From: Rohdeia sp041398665
GTDB taxonomy: Bacteria; Planctomycetota; UBA1135; GCA-002686595
Direction of reading: 5' to 3'
Assembly (NCBI GenBank): GCA_041398665.1
Contig: JAWKUH010000008.1
Location: 62,001 to 126,000 of the forward strand
DNA: 64,000 nt
Part shown: positions 44,307 to 52,127 of the stretch, piece after piece
How positions within the stretch are numbered: the stretch's first letter is position 1
Layout: each line of letters starts with the position of its first letter
Position numbers and translations under genes: made by a program
The notes under the pieces: generated by a model
The model's input: the letters and a program-made list of their open reading frames with translations, nothing else
What the model was told of the DNA's origin: nothing
Database searches by the model: none

Positions 44307-44702
44307 ATGCGACTCAGCGACACCGAGTGGACCGTCATGCAGGCCGTCTGGCAGCTCGAGCCGTCGACCGCCCGCGAGGTCCACGCCGCGGTCGAGGCCG
44401 AGACGGCCTGGTCGTACAGCACCGTCCGCACGCTCCTGACCCGTCTCGTCGAGAAGGGCGCGCTCACCGAGTCGAAGCGCGGCAACCAGAGCGTGTACGA
44501 GTCCGTGCTGTCGAGCACCGACGCGCGGCGCACGGCGCTCCGCTCCCTGGTCGAGAAGGCCTTCGGCGGCACGTTCGGTTCGCTCGTCCAGCACCTCGCC
44601 GCCGAGGAGAAGTTGACGCGCAAGGAGCGCGACGAGATCGCGCGCCTCGTCGACGAGGGCTCCGCGCGGCGCAAGTCGCCGCCCCGGAGGAAGAAGTCGT
44701 GA
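44307..44702 (+). CDS. BlaI/MecI-family transcriptional repressor
   Basis: This 131-residue winged-helix protein matches the BlaI/MecI/CopY family from the start: LSDTEWTVMQAVWQLEPSTAREV (residues 3-25), then WSYSTVRTLLTRLVEKGALTESKRGNQ as recognition helix and wing. The C-terminal half is helical, for dimerisation, and ends in a Lys/Arg-rich tail. The ATG is confirmed by alignment to the family N-terminus. It is coupled by a GTGA overlap to an M56 metallopeptidase, as in bla and mec regulatory pairs. Confidence 0.93.
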   Translation: MRLSDTEWTVMQAVWQLEPSTAREVHAAVEAETAWSYSTVRTLLTRLVEKGALTESKRGNQSVYESVLSSTDARRTALRSLVEKAFGGTFGSLVQHLAAEEKLTRKERDEIARLVDEGSARRKSPPRRKKS

Positions 44703-45736
44703 GCCTCGACGCGCTCGTGCCCGGCGCGCTCGCCTGGGTCGCCGTCTGCGGCCTCGGAGCCCTCGGCGTCGGCGCCGCGGCCTACGCCTTCGACGTCGCC
44801 GCGTCGCGCCGCGCGCCCGCCGTCGCGAGCGCGCTGTGGATCGCGACGCTCGTGCGCCTCGTGCTGCCGCCCTCGATCGGTTCGCCGTTCGGGCTCGAGC
44901 CCGCGCCCTCCGCGCTCCACCCCGCCTTCTCCGCCGCCGACGCGGCGCCCGTCACGCGCGTGCTGCTCGTCCTGTGGGCGGCGGTCGCGTTCGCGCTCCT
45001 CGTCCGCTTCGCCGTGCGCGTGGAGCGCGACCGGCGCCGGTTCGCCGCGCGCGTCCACGGTCGTCCCAGGCGCTCCACGCTGCGACTCGCCGAGCGCTGC
45101 GCGCGCGCGGCCGGTCTGCGCCGCGTGCCGCGCGTCCTCGTGGCACCTTCGGGGCCCGCCACGATCGGGCTCGTGCGGCCGTTCGTCGGCATCCCGCGCG
45201 AACTCGAGCGCGCGGACCGGCGCGACGAGCTCGAGGCCGTCCTCCTGCACGAGTTCGCGCACGTCGCGCGGCGCGACGGCTGGCGCCGTTCCGCGATCGC
45301 GCTCGTGCAGTGCGTGCTCTGGTTCCACCCCTGTGCGTGGATCGCCGGCCGCAGGCTCGCCGCGCTGGCCGAGATCGACTGCGACCGCCGCGCCGCCGCG
45401 GTCGCGCGCGGCGGGTCCGACGCGTGCCGCACGGCGTTGCTCTCGCAGGTCGCGCGCTGGCTCGACCGCGACACGCCGCTCGCGCAGGCCTTCGCGCACC
45501 CCGGCAGCGTCGTGCTCGCGCGCCTGCGCGCCCTCGAACGGCCCGCGCGCCACGGTCGGGTCGCCGCGGCGCTGGCCTTCTCGGTCGCGCTCGCCTGCAT
45601 CGGACCGCACGTCGAACGCGCGCTCTCGATCCCTCCCGTCGACGAGCTCGACGGCTGTCTCCGCAAGCGCTTCGCCGTGATGGCCTACGCCGCGTCGCAC
45701 GCACCGGGCGGCGCGGCGCACGGCGTCGACGAGTGA
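44699..45736 (+). CDS. BlaR1-like M56-family membrane metallopeptidase
   Basis: A 345-residue protein with about four hydrophobic helices in the first 110 residues and a zinc peptidase motif LLHEFAHVARRDG (His184, Glu185, His188). The M56 (BlaR1/MecR1) fold fits. The large extracellular penicillin-binding sensor domain of BlaR1 is absent, so the input signal is not a beta-lactam bound directly by this protein. In the BlaR1 paradigm the peptidase triggers loss of the BlaI repressor. Targets of this repressor are unknown, but the downstream DUF1579 gene is a candidate. Confidence 0.9.
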   Translation: MSLDALVPGALAWVAVCGLGALGVGAAAYAFDVAASRRAPAVASALWIATLVRLVLPPSIGSPFGLEPAPSALHPAFSAADAAPVTRVLLVLWAAVAFALLVRFAVRVERDRRRFAARVHGRPRRSTLRLAERCARAAGLRRVPRVLVAPSGPATIGLVRPFVGIPRELERADRRDELEAVLLHEFAHVARRDGWRRSAIALVQCVLWFHPCAWIAGRRLAALAEIDCDRRAAAVARGGSDACRTALLSQVARWLDRDTPLAQAFAHPGSVVLARLRALERPARHGRVAAALAFSVALACIGPHVERALSIPPVDELDGCLRKRFAVMAYAASHAPGGAAHGVDE

Positions 45737-45803
45737 ACCCGACGAACGGACCAGGTACCGCCGACGCAGCGCGCGTCGGACCCCACGAACCGGAACGACT
45801 CCC

Positions 45804-46469
45804 ATGAAGCTCCTCGCGACCCTTCTCGCTTCGGCGCTCTGCGCCGTCCCCGTCCTCGAACACCTCGAACCCGCCGCGAACCGACCCGTCGCGCCGCAGG
45901 ACGACGAGCAGATGGCCGAGATGTGGGCCGCTGCGGCCAAGTACATCAACCCCGGCGAACACCACGCGCTCCTCGCCGAGCTGATCGGCGAGTGGGACGT
46001 CGAGTCCCGGATGTTCATGGGTCCGCAGGGCGGTCCGCCGTCGGCCGGCAAGGCCGTGACGCGCTGGAAGATCGAGGGTCGCTGGCTCGAGAGCGACTTC
46101 GACGGGACGCTGATGGGCATGCCCCTGCGCGACGTCCAGTGGCTCGGCTACGACAACATGAAGCAGAGCTACGTGATGACGCGCATCAACGGCTTCGACA
46201 CCGCGATGAACCACGCGGAGGGCGACATGACGCCCGGCGGCGACGCGTTGATCCTGTACGGCACGCTCGACGAGTACCTCACCGGCGAGCACGACAAGAT
46301 GGTGAAGTACGTCTACCGCTTCTCCGGAGAGCACGAGGTCGACGCCGAAGGGAACCCGACGGCCGCGTGGAAGAGCATCGACCGGATCGTGCTCGAGGTC
46401 CACGACCTGCCGATCGGCGAGGTCAACACGAAGGTCCTCGAGTTCACGTACACGCGGAGGAAGAAGTGA
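45804..46469 (+). CDS. DUF1579-family exported protein
   Basis: A 221-residue protein with a signal-like N-terminus (LLATLLASALCAVPVL). The body matches DUF1579: HHALLAELIGEWDVESRMFM (about residues 52-71), a Gly/Trp-rich beta barrel (WKIEGRWLESDFDGTLMGMP, VQWLGYDNMKQSYV) and a late YVYRFSGEHEVD. Proteins of this family may bind small ligands in a lipocalin-like barrel; no function is proven. It lies 67 bases after the M56 peptidase gene and overlaps the SRPBCC gene by four bases, so both may be in the BlaI regulon. Confidence 0.85.
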   Translation: MKLLATLLASALCAVPVLEHLEPAANRPVAPQDDEQMAEMWAAAAKYINPGEHHALLAELIGEWDVESRMFMGPQGGPPSAGKAVTRWKIEGRWLESDFDGTLMGMPLRDVQWLGYDNMKQSYVMTRINGFDTAMNHAEGDMTPGGDALILYGTLDEYLTGEHDKMVKYVYRFSGEHEVDAEGNPTAAWKSIDRIVLEVHDLPIGEVNTKVLEFTYTRRKK

Positions 46470-46921
46470 GCTCTTCGGGCATCACGATCGAGCGCACGAT
46501 CGCCGCTCCCCCCGAGAAGGTCTTCGCCGCCTCGTCGAGCGTCCACACCTGGGCCGACGTCGTCCCGGCCATCACGAAGGTCGAGGTCCTGACCGAGGGG
46601 CCCGTCGGCAAGGGCACGCGCTTCCGCGAGACCCGCACGATGTTCGGACGACCGGCGACCGAGGAGATGGAGTTCCTCGAGTTCGACCCGCCGCGCGGCT
46701 ACACGCTCGGCGCGGAGAGCCACGGCTGCCGTTACCGGACGCGCTTCGACGTCGTGCCGGACGGCGCGAACACGCGCCTCGTCATGCGCTTCGAGGCCGA
46801 GCCGCTCACCGTCTTCGCGAAGGTCATGAGCGTGCTCATGAGGCCGATGATGAAGAAGATGGCCGACATGTGCGGCAAGGACCTCGACGCGATCAAGGCG
46901 CACGTCGAGAGCGGAGGCTGA
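46466..46921 (+). CDS. SRPBCC-family (START-like) protein
   Basis: A 151-residue soluble protein of the SRPBCC/polyketide-cyclase fold: ITIERTIAAPPEKVFAASS (residues 6-24), a Trp in the first helix (VHTWADVVPAITKVE), and a long C-terminal helix (VFAKVMSVLMRPMMKKMADM). The fold makes a deep hydrophobic ligand cavity; ligand unknown. The GTG start overlaps the DUF1579 stop by four bases, so the two are coupled. Confidence 0.87.
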   Translation: MSSSGITIERTIAAPPEKVFAASSSVHTWADVVPAITKVEVLTEGPVGKGTRFRETRTMFGRPATEEMEFLEFDPPRGYTLGAESHGCRYRTRFDVVPDGANTRLVMRFEAEPLTVFAKVMSVLMRPMMKKMADMCGKDLDAIKAHVESGG

Positions 46922-47287
46922 GCGCGGCGCAGCGCAGTCGGCGGGCCGGGGCCGGGTCGGGACCGTTCGGCCCGATCTGGCGGACCTCCGCTCGCCGAGG
47001 GCGCGCGTCGGATGCGGCGCGGCAGGGGGGGGCGACCCGCCGCGCCGCCTCGCCGACCCTCCCGCGGGCCGGGGAAGCGGGGTCGCGGCCCGTCGGCGCA
47101 GGTGGGGACGGCCCCTCGGATTCCCGGGCGAACCCTCGGAACTCCGGTCCCCGTGTGCACTTCGCGCGGCGATCGCGGCCGAAGCTTCGGGAGCTTCGTG
47201 CAGTTGCAGGACCGGCGCCGCCGATACCGCAGCGAGCCCGCCCCCCCGGCCGGCGCTCGACTGCAACCCGCTCGCATCGTTCCCGAC
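46922..47287. other. 366-base intergenic region with long stems
   Basis: The region holds GCGGCGCGGC (47014-47023) with GCCGCGCCGC (47039-47048), and CGAAGCT-tcggg-AGCTTCG (47180-47198). A longer-range pair, GTTGCAG (47203-47209) with CTGCAAC (47261-47267), ends 20 bases before the CheX-like start. It could be a 5' leader. No gene, tRNA or T tract is seen. Confidence 0.55.
47014..47048 (+). terminator. Possible terminator hairpin after the SRPBCC gene
   Basis: A perfect 10-pair stem (47014-47023 with 47039-47048) over a 15-base loop lies about 90 bases after the SRPBCC stop. It could end the upstream operon, though it is far from the stop codon and has no T tract. Confidence 0.4.
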
Positions 47288-47809
47288 ATGCACTTCGACC
47301 ACTTCGCCAGGCAGGCCTTCGCCACCGCCTGCGACCAAGTCCTCCCGGAGGGCGGCGCCTCGCACGGCGACGCCTCGAACGGTGAGACGCTGCACGCCTC
47401 CATCGCCGCGGTCGTCGCGTTCCACGCCGACGGCATCGACGGCACGTTGGGCATCGCCGCCGACGAGGTCGGCGCGCGGCGTCTCATGGGCTGCTTCCCC
47501 ATCGGCGACGACTCCGACGTCGACGCCGGGGACGTGCTCGGCGAGCTCGCGAACCTCGTGCTCGGCATCGTCCGACAGATCTGGACGACGCGGGGCGTCA
47601 ACGCGTTCTGCACGACGCCGGTGGTCCTGCGCGGCGTGGACCTGCGCGTCGTCGGCGATCCGCGCCGGCTCTGGATGCGCTCCGACTCGATCGAGTCCGG
47701 CTCGGGCTTCACGACCTGGATGGAGATCGACGTCGCGCAGGAGCCGGAGCTCCTCGAGGTCGCGCCCTCCGAGGACGACCCGCGCTCGGACGCACCTCTC
47801 GTGTTCTGA
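47288..47809 (+). CDS. CheX-like protein
   Basis: A 173-residue soluble protein resembling the CheX/CheC phosphatase fold: GETLHASIAAVVAFHADGIDG near residue 30, a run of hydrophobic strands, and DVDAGDVLGELANLVLGIVR (about residues 78-97), close to the ExxN helix of CheX (here E-L-A-N). CheX enzymes remove phosphate from CheY. The E and N active residues appear present in GELANLVLG. It leads an operon with an HPt kinase and a CheY, which supports this role. Confidence 0.82.
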   Translation: MHFDHFARQAFATACDQVLPEGGASHGDASNGETLHASIAAVVAFHADGIDGTLGIAADEVGARRLMGCFPIGDDSDVDAGDVLGELANLVLGIVRQIWTTRGVNAFCTTPVVLRGVDLRVVGDPRRLWMRSDSIESGSGFTTWMEIDVAQEPELLEVAPSEDDPRSDAPLVF

Positions 47810-47835
47810 GCCTCGGCGAGACCCCGACGCCGACC

Positions 47836-48471
47836 ATGTCGAAGCTCCGTCACACGGACCGAGCCGCACGACGCGTCGCCCGGATCGCACTCGCGGTCTG
47901 GGCGCCGTGCGTCCTGGTCGTCGTGGCGTCGCTCGCGGTGGCGCACTGGGCACAGCTCCCGCTGCCCGAGACGCGCGACGGGCGGCTGGTCCGGGCGCTC
48001 GAGCGCACGAGCGGACGCACGGTGGAGGGGAGGTGGAGCATGTGGCACGTGCTCTACGAGGACTGTCCGTGCTCGCTCGACGCGATCGACGACGTGCTCG
48101 CGAGCGAACGGCCCGCCGATCTCGACGAGCACGTGCTGCTCGTCGGGCGCGACGACGATCTCGCCGAACGTCTCCGCGGCGCCGGCATCGCGCTGCACGC
48201 CGTGAGCGCGGACGACCTCGAACGGTCGTTCGGGATCGTCGCGGCGCCGCTGCTCGTCGTCGTCGACCCGAGCGGCGCGGTCCGCTACGCCGGAGGCTAC
48301 CGCGCGCGGCGCGACGCGTTCGGCGTCGAGGACCTCGCGATCCTCGATCGACTGCGCGACGGCGCCGAGGTCGAGCCGTTGCCGATCTTCGGCTGCGGCG
48401 TCTCCGCGACGGTCCAGGCGTCGGTCGACCCGTTCGGCCTGAAGTACGACCGCGAGGAGGCTCGCCGATGA
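47836..48471 (+). CDS. Membrane-anchored thioredoxin-like protein
   Basis: A 211-residue protein with one N-terminal transmembrane helix (about residues 17-40, ALAVWAPCVLVVVASLAVAHW). The body resembles a thioredoxin-like fold with a CPC motif (YEDCPCSLDAIDDVL) and the cis-Pro loop region AAPLLVVVDPSGAVRYAGGYR. CxC is unlike the CxxC of most thioredoxins, so redox activity is uncertain. It is coupled to the following histidine kinase by an ATGA overlap, and so may sense redox or be a structural partner of the kinase. Confidence 0.72.
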   Translation: MSKLRHTDRAARRVARIALAVWAPCVLVVVASLAVAHWAQLPLPETRDGRLVRALERTSGRTVEGRWSMWHVLYEDCPCSLDAIDDVLASERPADLDEHVLLVGRDDDLAERLRGAGIALHAVSADDLERSFGIVAAPLLVVVDPSGAVRYAGGYRARRDAFGVEDLAILDRLRDGAEVEPLPIFGCGVSATVQASVDPFGLKYDREEARR

Positions 48472-50474
48472 GCCTCTCCGTCCGGATCTGTTCGGCGCTC
48501 GCGCGCGTCTCGCGGGTGTTCGTCCTGCCGCGCACGATCTCGGAGTTCGAGCGGAGCTACCTCGACCGGATCAACCGCGTCGCGCTGCTCTGCTTCTACG
48601 CGCACCTCCCGGTGTTCGTCGCGATCGGTCACCTCAACGGCACGGGCGCGGCGCTCGCGCTCGGACTGACGCTCGCGGTCCTGGTCGGACCGACCCTTGC
48701 CTACCGCTACGCGGAGTCGCCGCGCACGACCTCGGTCGTCTCCGGCTTCGCGGCCATGTGTCTCGGCGGAGTGCTCGTGCACCTCGGACAGGGTCCGGTG
48801 CAGATCGAGATGCACTTCTACTTCCTGGCGGCGATCGCGATCCTCGCGGTGTTCGCGAACCCCGCCGCGATCCTGACGGCGGGCGCGACCGTCGTGGCGC
48901 ACCACCTCCTGCTGTGGTGGTTGATGCCCCAGTCGGTGTTCAACTACGACGCGCCGCTGTGGGTCGTGCTGGTGCACGCGCTGTTCGTCGGGATCGAGTC
49001 CGTCGCGGTGTGTTTCGTCGCGCGGACGTACTTCGACAGCGTCGTCGGGCTCGAACGGTTGGTGGACGACCGGACGTCGGAGCTGGCGAAGCGCAACGAC
49101 GAACTCCACCTCGTCCTCGACCACGTCGGCGAGGGCTTCGTCACGGTGACGAGCGACGGCGTCATGCAGTCGCGCCACTCGGCGATCGTCGAGGAGTGGT
49201 TCGGTCCCTACGACGACGGCGAGACCTTCGCCGCCTTCCTCGACCGGATCGAGCCGCCGATCGGCTCGTGGTTCGAGATGGGGCTCGAGCAGCTCGTCTC
49301 GGACTTCCTCCCGCTCGAACTCGCGCTCGACCAGTTGCCGACCGAGCTGGACCACGACGGACGCCGGTTCCGCCTCGACTACTCGCCGATCACGGACGAC
49401 GACGGGAAGCTCGAGTCGCTGCTCGTGCGCATCGCCGACTGCACCGCCGACCACGAGATGGCCGAGGTCGAAGCGCGGCAGCGGCGCACGCTCGTCGCCT
49501 TCGAGCGCATCCTCGCCGACCGCCCGGGCTTCCTCGAGTTCATGGACGAGGTCCGCGCCCTCCTCGACACGGCGGTCGAGGAGAAGGACGTCGACTGGGT
49601 CGCGGCAGCGCGTCGGATCCACACGCTCAAGGGCAACTTCAGCGCGTACGGGTTCGTCCGGCTCGCGCGGTCGTGCCACGAGATCGAGGACCACCTCGCG
49701 AACGGCGACACCGACCGTGCCGCACGGGAACTGGAGGCGCTCGTCGGCGACTGGGGCACGCTCGAGGCCACCGTCGCGCGCTTCTCGGGCGCGCTCGACG
49801 AGAGCTCCGTCACGATCTCGGGCGAGGAGTTCGCCGAGCTCGTGCTCGACGTCGCCCGCGGGATGCCGCGCTCGCGCATCGTGCGGAGGCTCACCGACCT
49901 CCGGCGCGAGAGGACGCACACGCGTCTCGCGCGCTACGTCGAGGTCGCGCGCGGACTCGCGCAGCGCCTCGGCAAGGGCGAGATCGACGTCCGCATCGCG
50001 GGCGAGGACCTGCACCTCGAACGCGAGGTCTTCGCGCGCTTCTGGAGCGCTCTCGTCCACGTCGTCCGCAACGCGGTCGACCACGGCATCGAGCCCGTCG
50101 ACGTCCGCCGTGCCGCCGGCAAGCCGCCGCGCGGCACGATCGAGCTCGCGACCCACCTCGTGGGGGACGAGTTCGTCGTCAGCGTGCGCGACGACGGCGC
50201 CGGCATCGACTGGGAAGCGATCCGCGCGAAGGCCGCCGAGCTCGGCCTGCCGTCCGACGACGCGTCCCTGTTCGACGCCGTCTTCGCGGACCGCGTCACG
50301 TCGAGGTCCGACGTGAACGAGGTCTCGGGGCGCGGCATCGGGCTCGCCGCGTCGCGCGAGAGTTGTGCGTCCCTCGGGGGGCGCGTGGAGATCCGTTCGG
50401 AGCGCGGGAGGGGCACGGAGTTCCGCTTCGTCTTCCCCGCGCGAGCCATGACCGAGTTCCCCTTGGCCGCCTGA
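48468..50474 (+). CDS. Membrane HPt/CheA-type histidine kinase with PAS-like domain
   Basis: A 668-residue protein. Residues 35-190 carry about six hydrophobic helices; 210-330 look like a PAS-type sensor (NDELHLVLDHVGEGFVTV ... DYSPITDDDGKLESLLVRI). An HPt domain follows with phosphoacceptor His385 (ARRIHTLKGNFSAYGFV). The C-terminal HATPase has the N box VHVVRNAVDHGIE, G1 VSVRDDGAGID and G2 VSGRGIGLAASRES. The order HPt then ATPase resembles CheA, but the CheW-binding domain and a P2 domain are missing, and the sensor is membrane-bound. It should phosphorylate the CheY encoded next. Confidence 0.9.
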   Translation: MSLSVRICSALARVSRVFVLPRTISEFERSYLDRINRVALLCFYAHLPVFVAIGHLNGTGAALALGLTLAVLVGPTLAYRYAESPRTTSVVSGFAAMCLGGVLVHLGQGPVQIEMHFYFLAAIAILAVFANPAAILTAGATVVAHHLLLWWLMPQSVFNYDAPLWVVLVHALFVGIESVAVCFVARTYFDSVVGLERLVDDRTSELAKRNDELHLVLDHVGEGFVTVTSDGVMQSRHSAIVEEWFGPYDDGETFAAFLDRIEPPIGSWFEMGLEQLVSDFLPLELALDQLPTELDHDGRRFRLDYSPITDDDGKLESLLVRIADCTADHEMAEVEARQRRTLVAFERILADRPGFLEFMDEVRALLDTAVEEKDVDWVAAARRIHTLKGNFSAYGFVRLARSCHEIEDHLANGDTDRAARELEALVGDWGTLEATVARFSGALDESSVTISGEEFAELVLDVARGMPRSRIVRRLTDLRRERTHTRLARYVEVARGLAQRLGKGEIDVRIAGEDLHLEREVFARFWSALVHVVRNAVDHGIEPVDVRRAAGKPPRGTIELATHLVGDEFVVSVRDDGAGIDWEAIRAKAAELGLPSDDASLFDAVFADRVTSRSDVNEVSGRGIGLAASRESCASLGGRVEIRSERGRGTEFRFVFPARAMTEFPLAA

Positions 50475-50490
50475 TCAGTCCCGGAGAAAC

Positions 50491-50859
50491 ATGATGAAGA
50501 TCCTCGTCGTCGACGATTCCGCCGCCATGCGGCAGCTGGTCCACAACGTCCTCTCGGAGGACGGCTTCGACGTCGTCGAGGCCGCCGACGGGATCGCCGC
50601 GCTCGACATCGTGCGCGAGTCGCAGGACGTCGAGTACGTCGCGCTCGACGTCAACATGCCCCGCATGAGCGGCATCGAGCTCGTCCAGAAGCTCAAGGCC
50701 GACGGCTACATCGACCGCGGTCTCAAGGTCGTGATGCTCACGACCGAGGGCCAGATCGAGCTGATCCGCGAGGCCAAGGCCGCCGGCGCGAAGGGCTGGA
50801 TCGTCAAGCCCTTCAAGCCCGAGCTCCTGCTCTCCGCGATCCGCAAGATCGCGGCGTGA
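50491..50859 (+). CDS. CheY-like response regulator
   Basis: A 122-residue single receiver domain. The phosphoacceptor Asp53 lies in LDVNMPRMSG, acidic residues in KILVVDDSAAMRQ, the conserved Thr in VVMLTTEGQIE (Thr84) and Lys106 in IVKPFKP. No output domain is present, as in CheY. GGAG seven bases before the second ATG at 50494 may make that the real start, giving one residue less. It lies 16 bases after the kinase and just before the end of the opposing ispG. Confidence 0.93.
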   Translation: MMKILVVDDSAAMRQLVHNVLSEDGFDVVEAADGIAALDIVRESQDVEYVALDVNMPRMSGIELVQKLKADGYIDRGLKVVMLTTEGQIELIREAKAAGAKGWIVKPFKPELLLSAIRKIAA

Positions 50860-50862
50860 CGG

Positions 50863-51996
50863 TCAGCGCGCGCGTTCGCCGACGAGGCGGTCGAGTTCCT
50901 GCTTCAGCCGCGGCAGGATCTCGTCGTACGTGTACGCGCCGAGCTCCTCCTCGCCGCGCTTCAGGTTCACGTGGTTGGGGCCGCACCACAGGCCGAGATC
51001 GGCGTCGTCCGTCTCGCCGGGGCCGTTCACGCGGCAGCCCATGACGGCGATCGTGAGGTCGTGCTCCTTCGCGTAGGCCGTCATCGCCTTGACGTCCTCG
51101 GCGAGCTCGACGAAGCGCTCGTTCTCGACGCGGCTGCAGCTCGGGCAGCTGATGATGTTGAGGCCCTCGAAGAAGCCCTCGGGCACCGAGCGGAAGCGAC
51201 CCGCTTCGATGTCAGCGACGATCTGACGGCCCACCGTGATCTCGGTGCCCTTCTGCTCGAACGGCACCGTGAGTGAGACGCGCAGCGTGTCGCCGATGCC
51301 CTGGGTGAGGAGCTGCTCGAACGCGATGCGCGTCTTGATGACGCCGTCGGGCGGCATGCCGGCCTCGGTCACGCCGAGGTGGATCGGGACGTCGGGGCGG
51401 CGCTCGGCGAAGCGGCGGTTCGCGTCGATGACGAGCCGCGGGTCCGAGTCCTTGATCGAGACGAGGTAGTTCTCGAAGCCGAGCTCGTCGAGCATCGCGC
51501 AGTGCTCGGCCGCGCTGGTCACCAGCGCTTCCACGTGGTCGTCCGGGAATCGCTCCGCCACCTCGGGTGCGAGCGATCCCGCGTTCACGCCGACCCGGAT
51601 CGCGAGGTCGTGCTCGCGCGCCACGCCCGCGAGGTAGCGCACCTTGTCGAAGGTGCTCTTGTCCTTCTCGTGGTGGTGGAGGTGGCCGGGGTTGTAGCGG
51701 ATCTTGTCGACGTGGGGCGCGACGAGCTCCGCGAGCCGGTAGTTCTCCTGGAGGTCGACGGAGAGCCGCGCGCGGGTGCGCCGCCGCACCTCCGCGAGCG
51801 CCTCGACGTCGGCCTTCGAGTCGACCGCGACGCGGACCAGGTCCCCGCCCGCCGCGAGGACGAGTTCGACCTGTCGCACCGTCGCGTCGACGTCGCGCGT
51901 GCGCGTCGCCGCCATGGACTGGACGGCGATCGGCGCGTCGCCCCCGATCGGGAGGTCGGCCACACGGATGGTTCTGGTGCGTCGCTTCGGGATCAC
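50863..51996 (-). CDS. ispG: 4-hydroxy-3-methylbut-2-enyl diphosphate synthase IspG (GcpE)
   Basis: IspG makes HMBPP in the MEP pathway of isoprenoid synthesis, using a [4Fe-4S] cluster. The 377-residue protein has the TIM-barrel start IAVQSMAATRTRDVDATVRQV and the cluster cysteines in IISCPSCSRVENERF (Cys284, Cys287) and VMGCRVNGPGE (Cys321). Length fits the family. It converges on the CheY gene with only three bases between stops. No other MEP pathway gene is in the window. Confidence 0.96.
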   Translation of the reverse strand: MIPKRRTRTIRVADLPIGGDAPIAVQSMAATRTRDVDATVRQVELVLAAGGDLVRVAVDSKADVEALAEVRRRTRARLSVDLQENYRLAELVAPHVDKIRYNPGHLHHHEKDKSTFDKVRYLAGVAREHDLAIRVGVNAGSLAPEVAERFPDDHVEALVTSAAEHCAMLDELGFENYLVSIKDSDPRLVIDANRRFAERRPDVPIHLGVTEAGMPPDGVIKTRIAFEQLLTQGIGDTLRVSLTVPFEQKGTEITVGRQIVADIEAGRFRSVPEGFFEGLNIISCPSCSRVENERFVELAEDVKAMTAYAKEHDLTIAVMGCRVNGPGETDDADLGLWCGPNHVNLKRGEEELGAYTYDEILPRLKQELDRLVGERAR

Positions 51997-52127
51997 GGTC
52001 GGTCGCGGTCGGGGCGCGGGGCTCGATCTCGCCTCGGGGCGACGATTCTACGAGCGCCGGGCGGGCTGCGGACCCTTCCATCGGGCCGCGCGCTGTGGTG
52101 CGATACGCGCCCTTCCACGAGGACAAC

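Noticed and set aside
43918..44439. Rightward open frame of 173 codons in the divergent region
   Set aside because: It overlaps the blaI-like gene in another frame, covers the hairpin-rich stretch and has no coding character.
44699..45736. Beta-lactam sensor BlaR1
   Set aside because: The C-terminal penicillin-binding domain is missing, so only the M56 peptidase part can be claimed.
46922..47287. tRNA, tmRNA or RNase P RNA in the long intergenic regions
   Set aside because: No T-arm GGTTCGAATCC-like consensus with CCA end, and no RNase P signature, was found in any gap above 300 bases.
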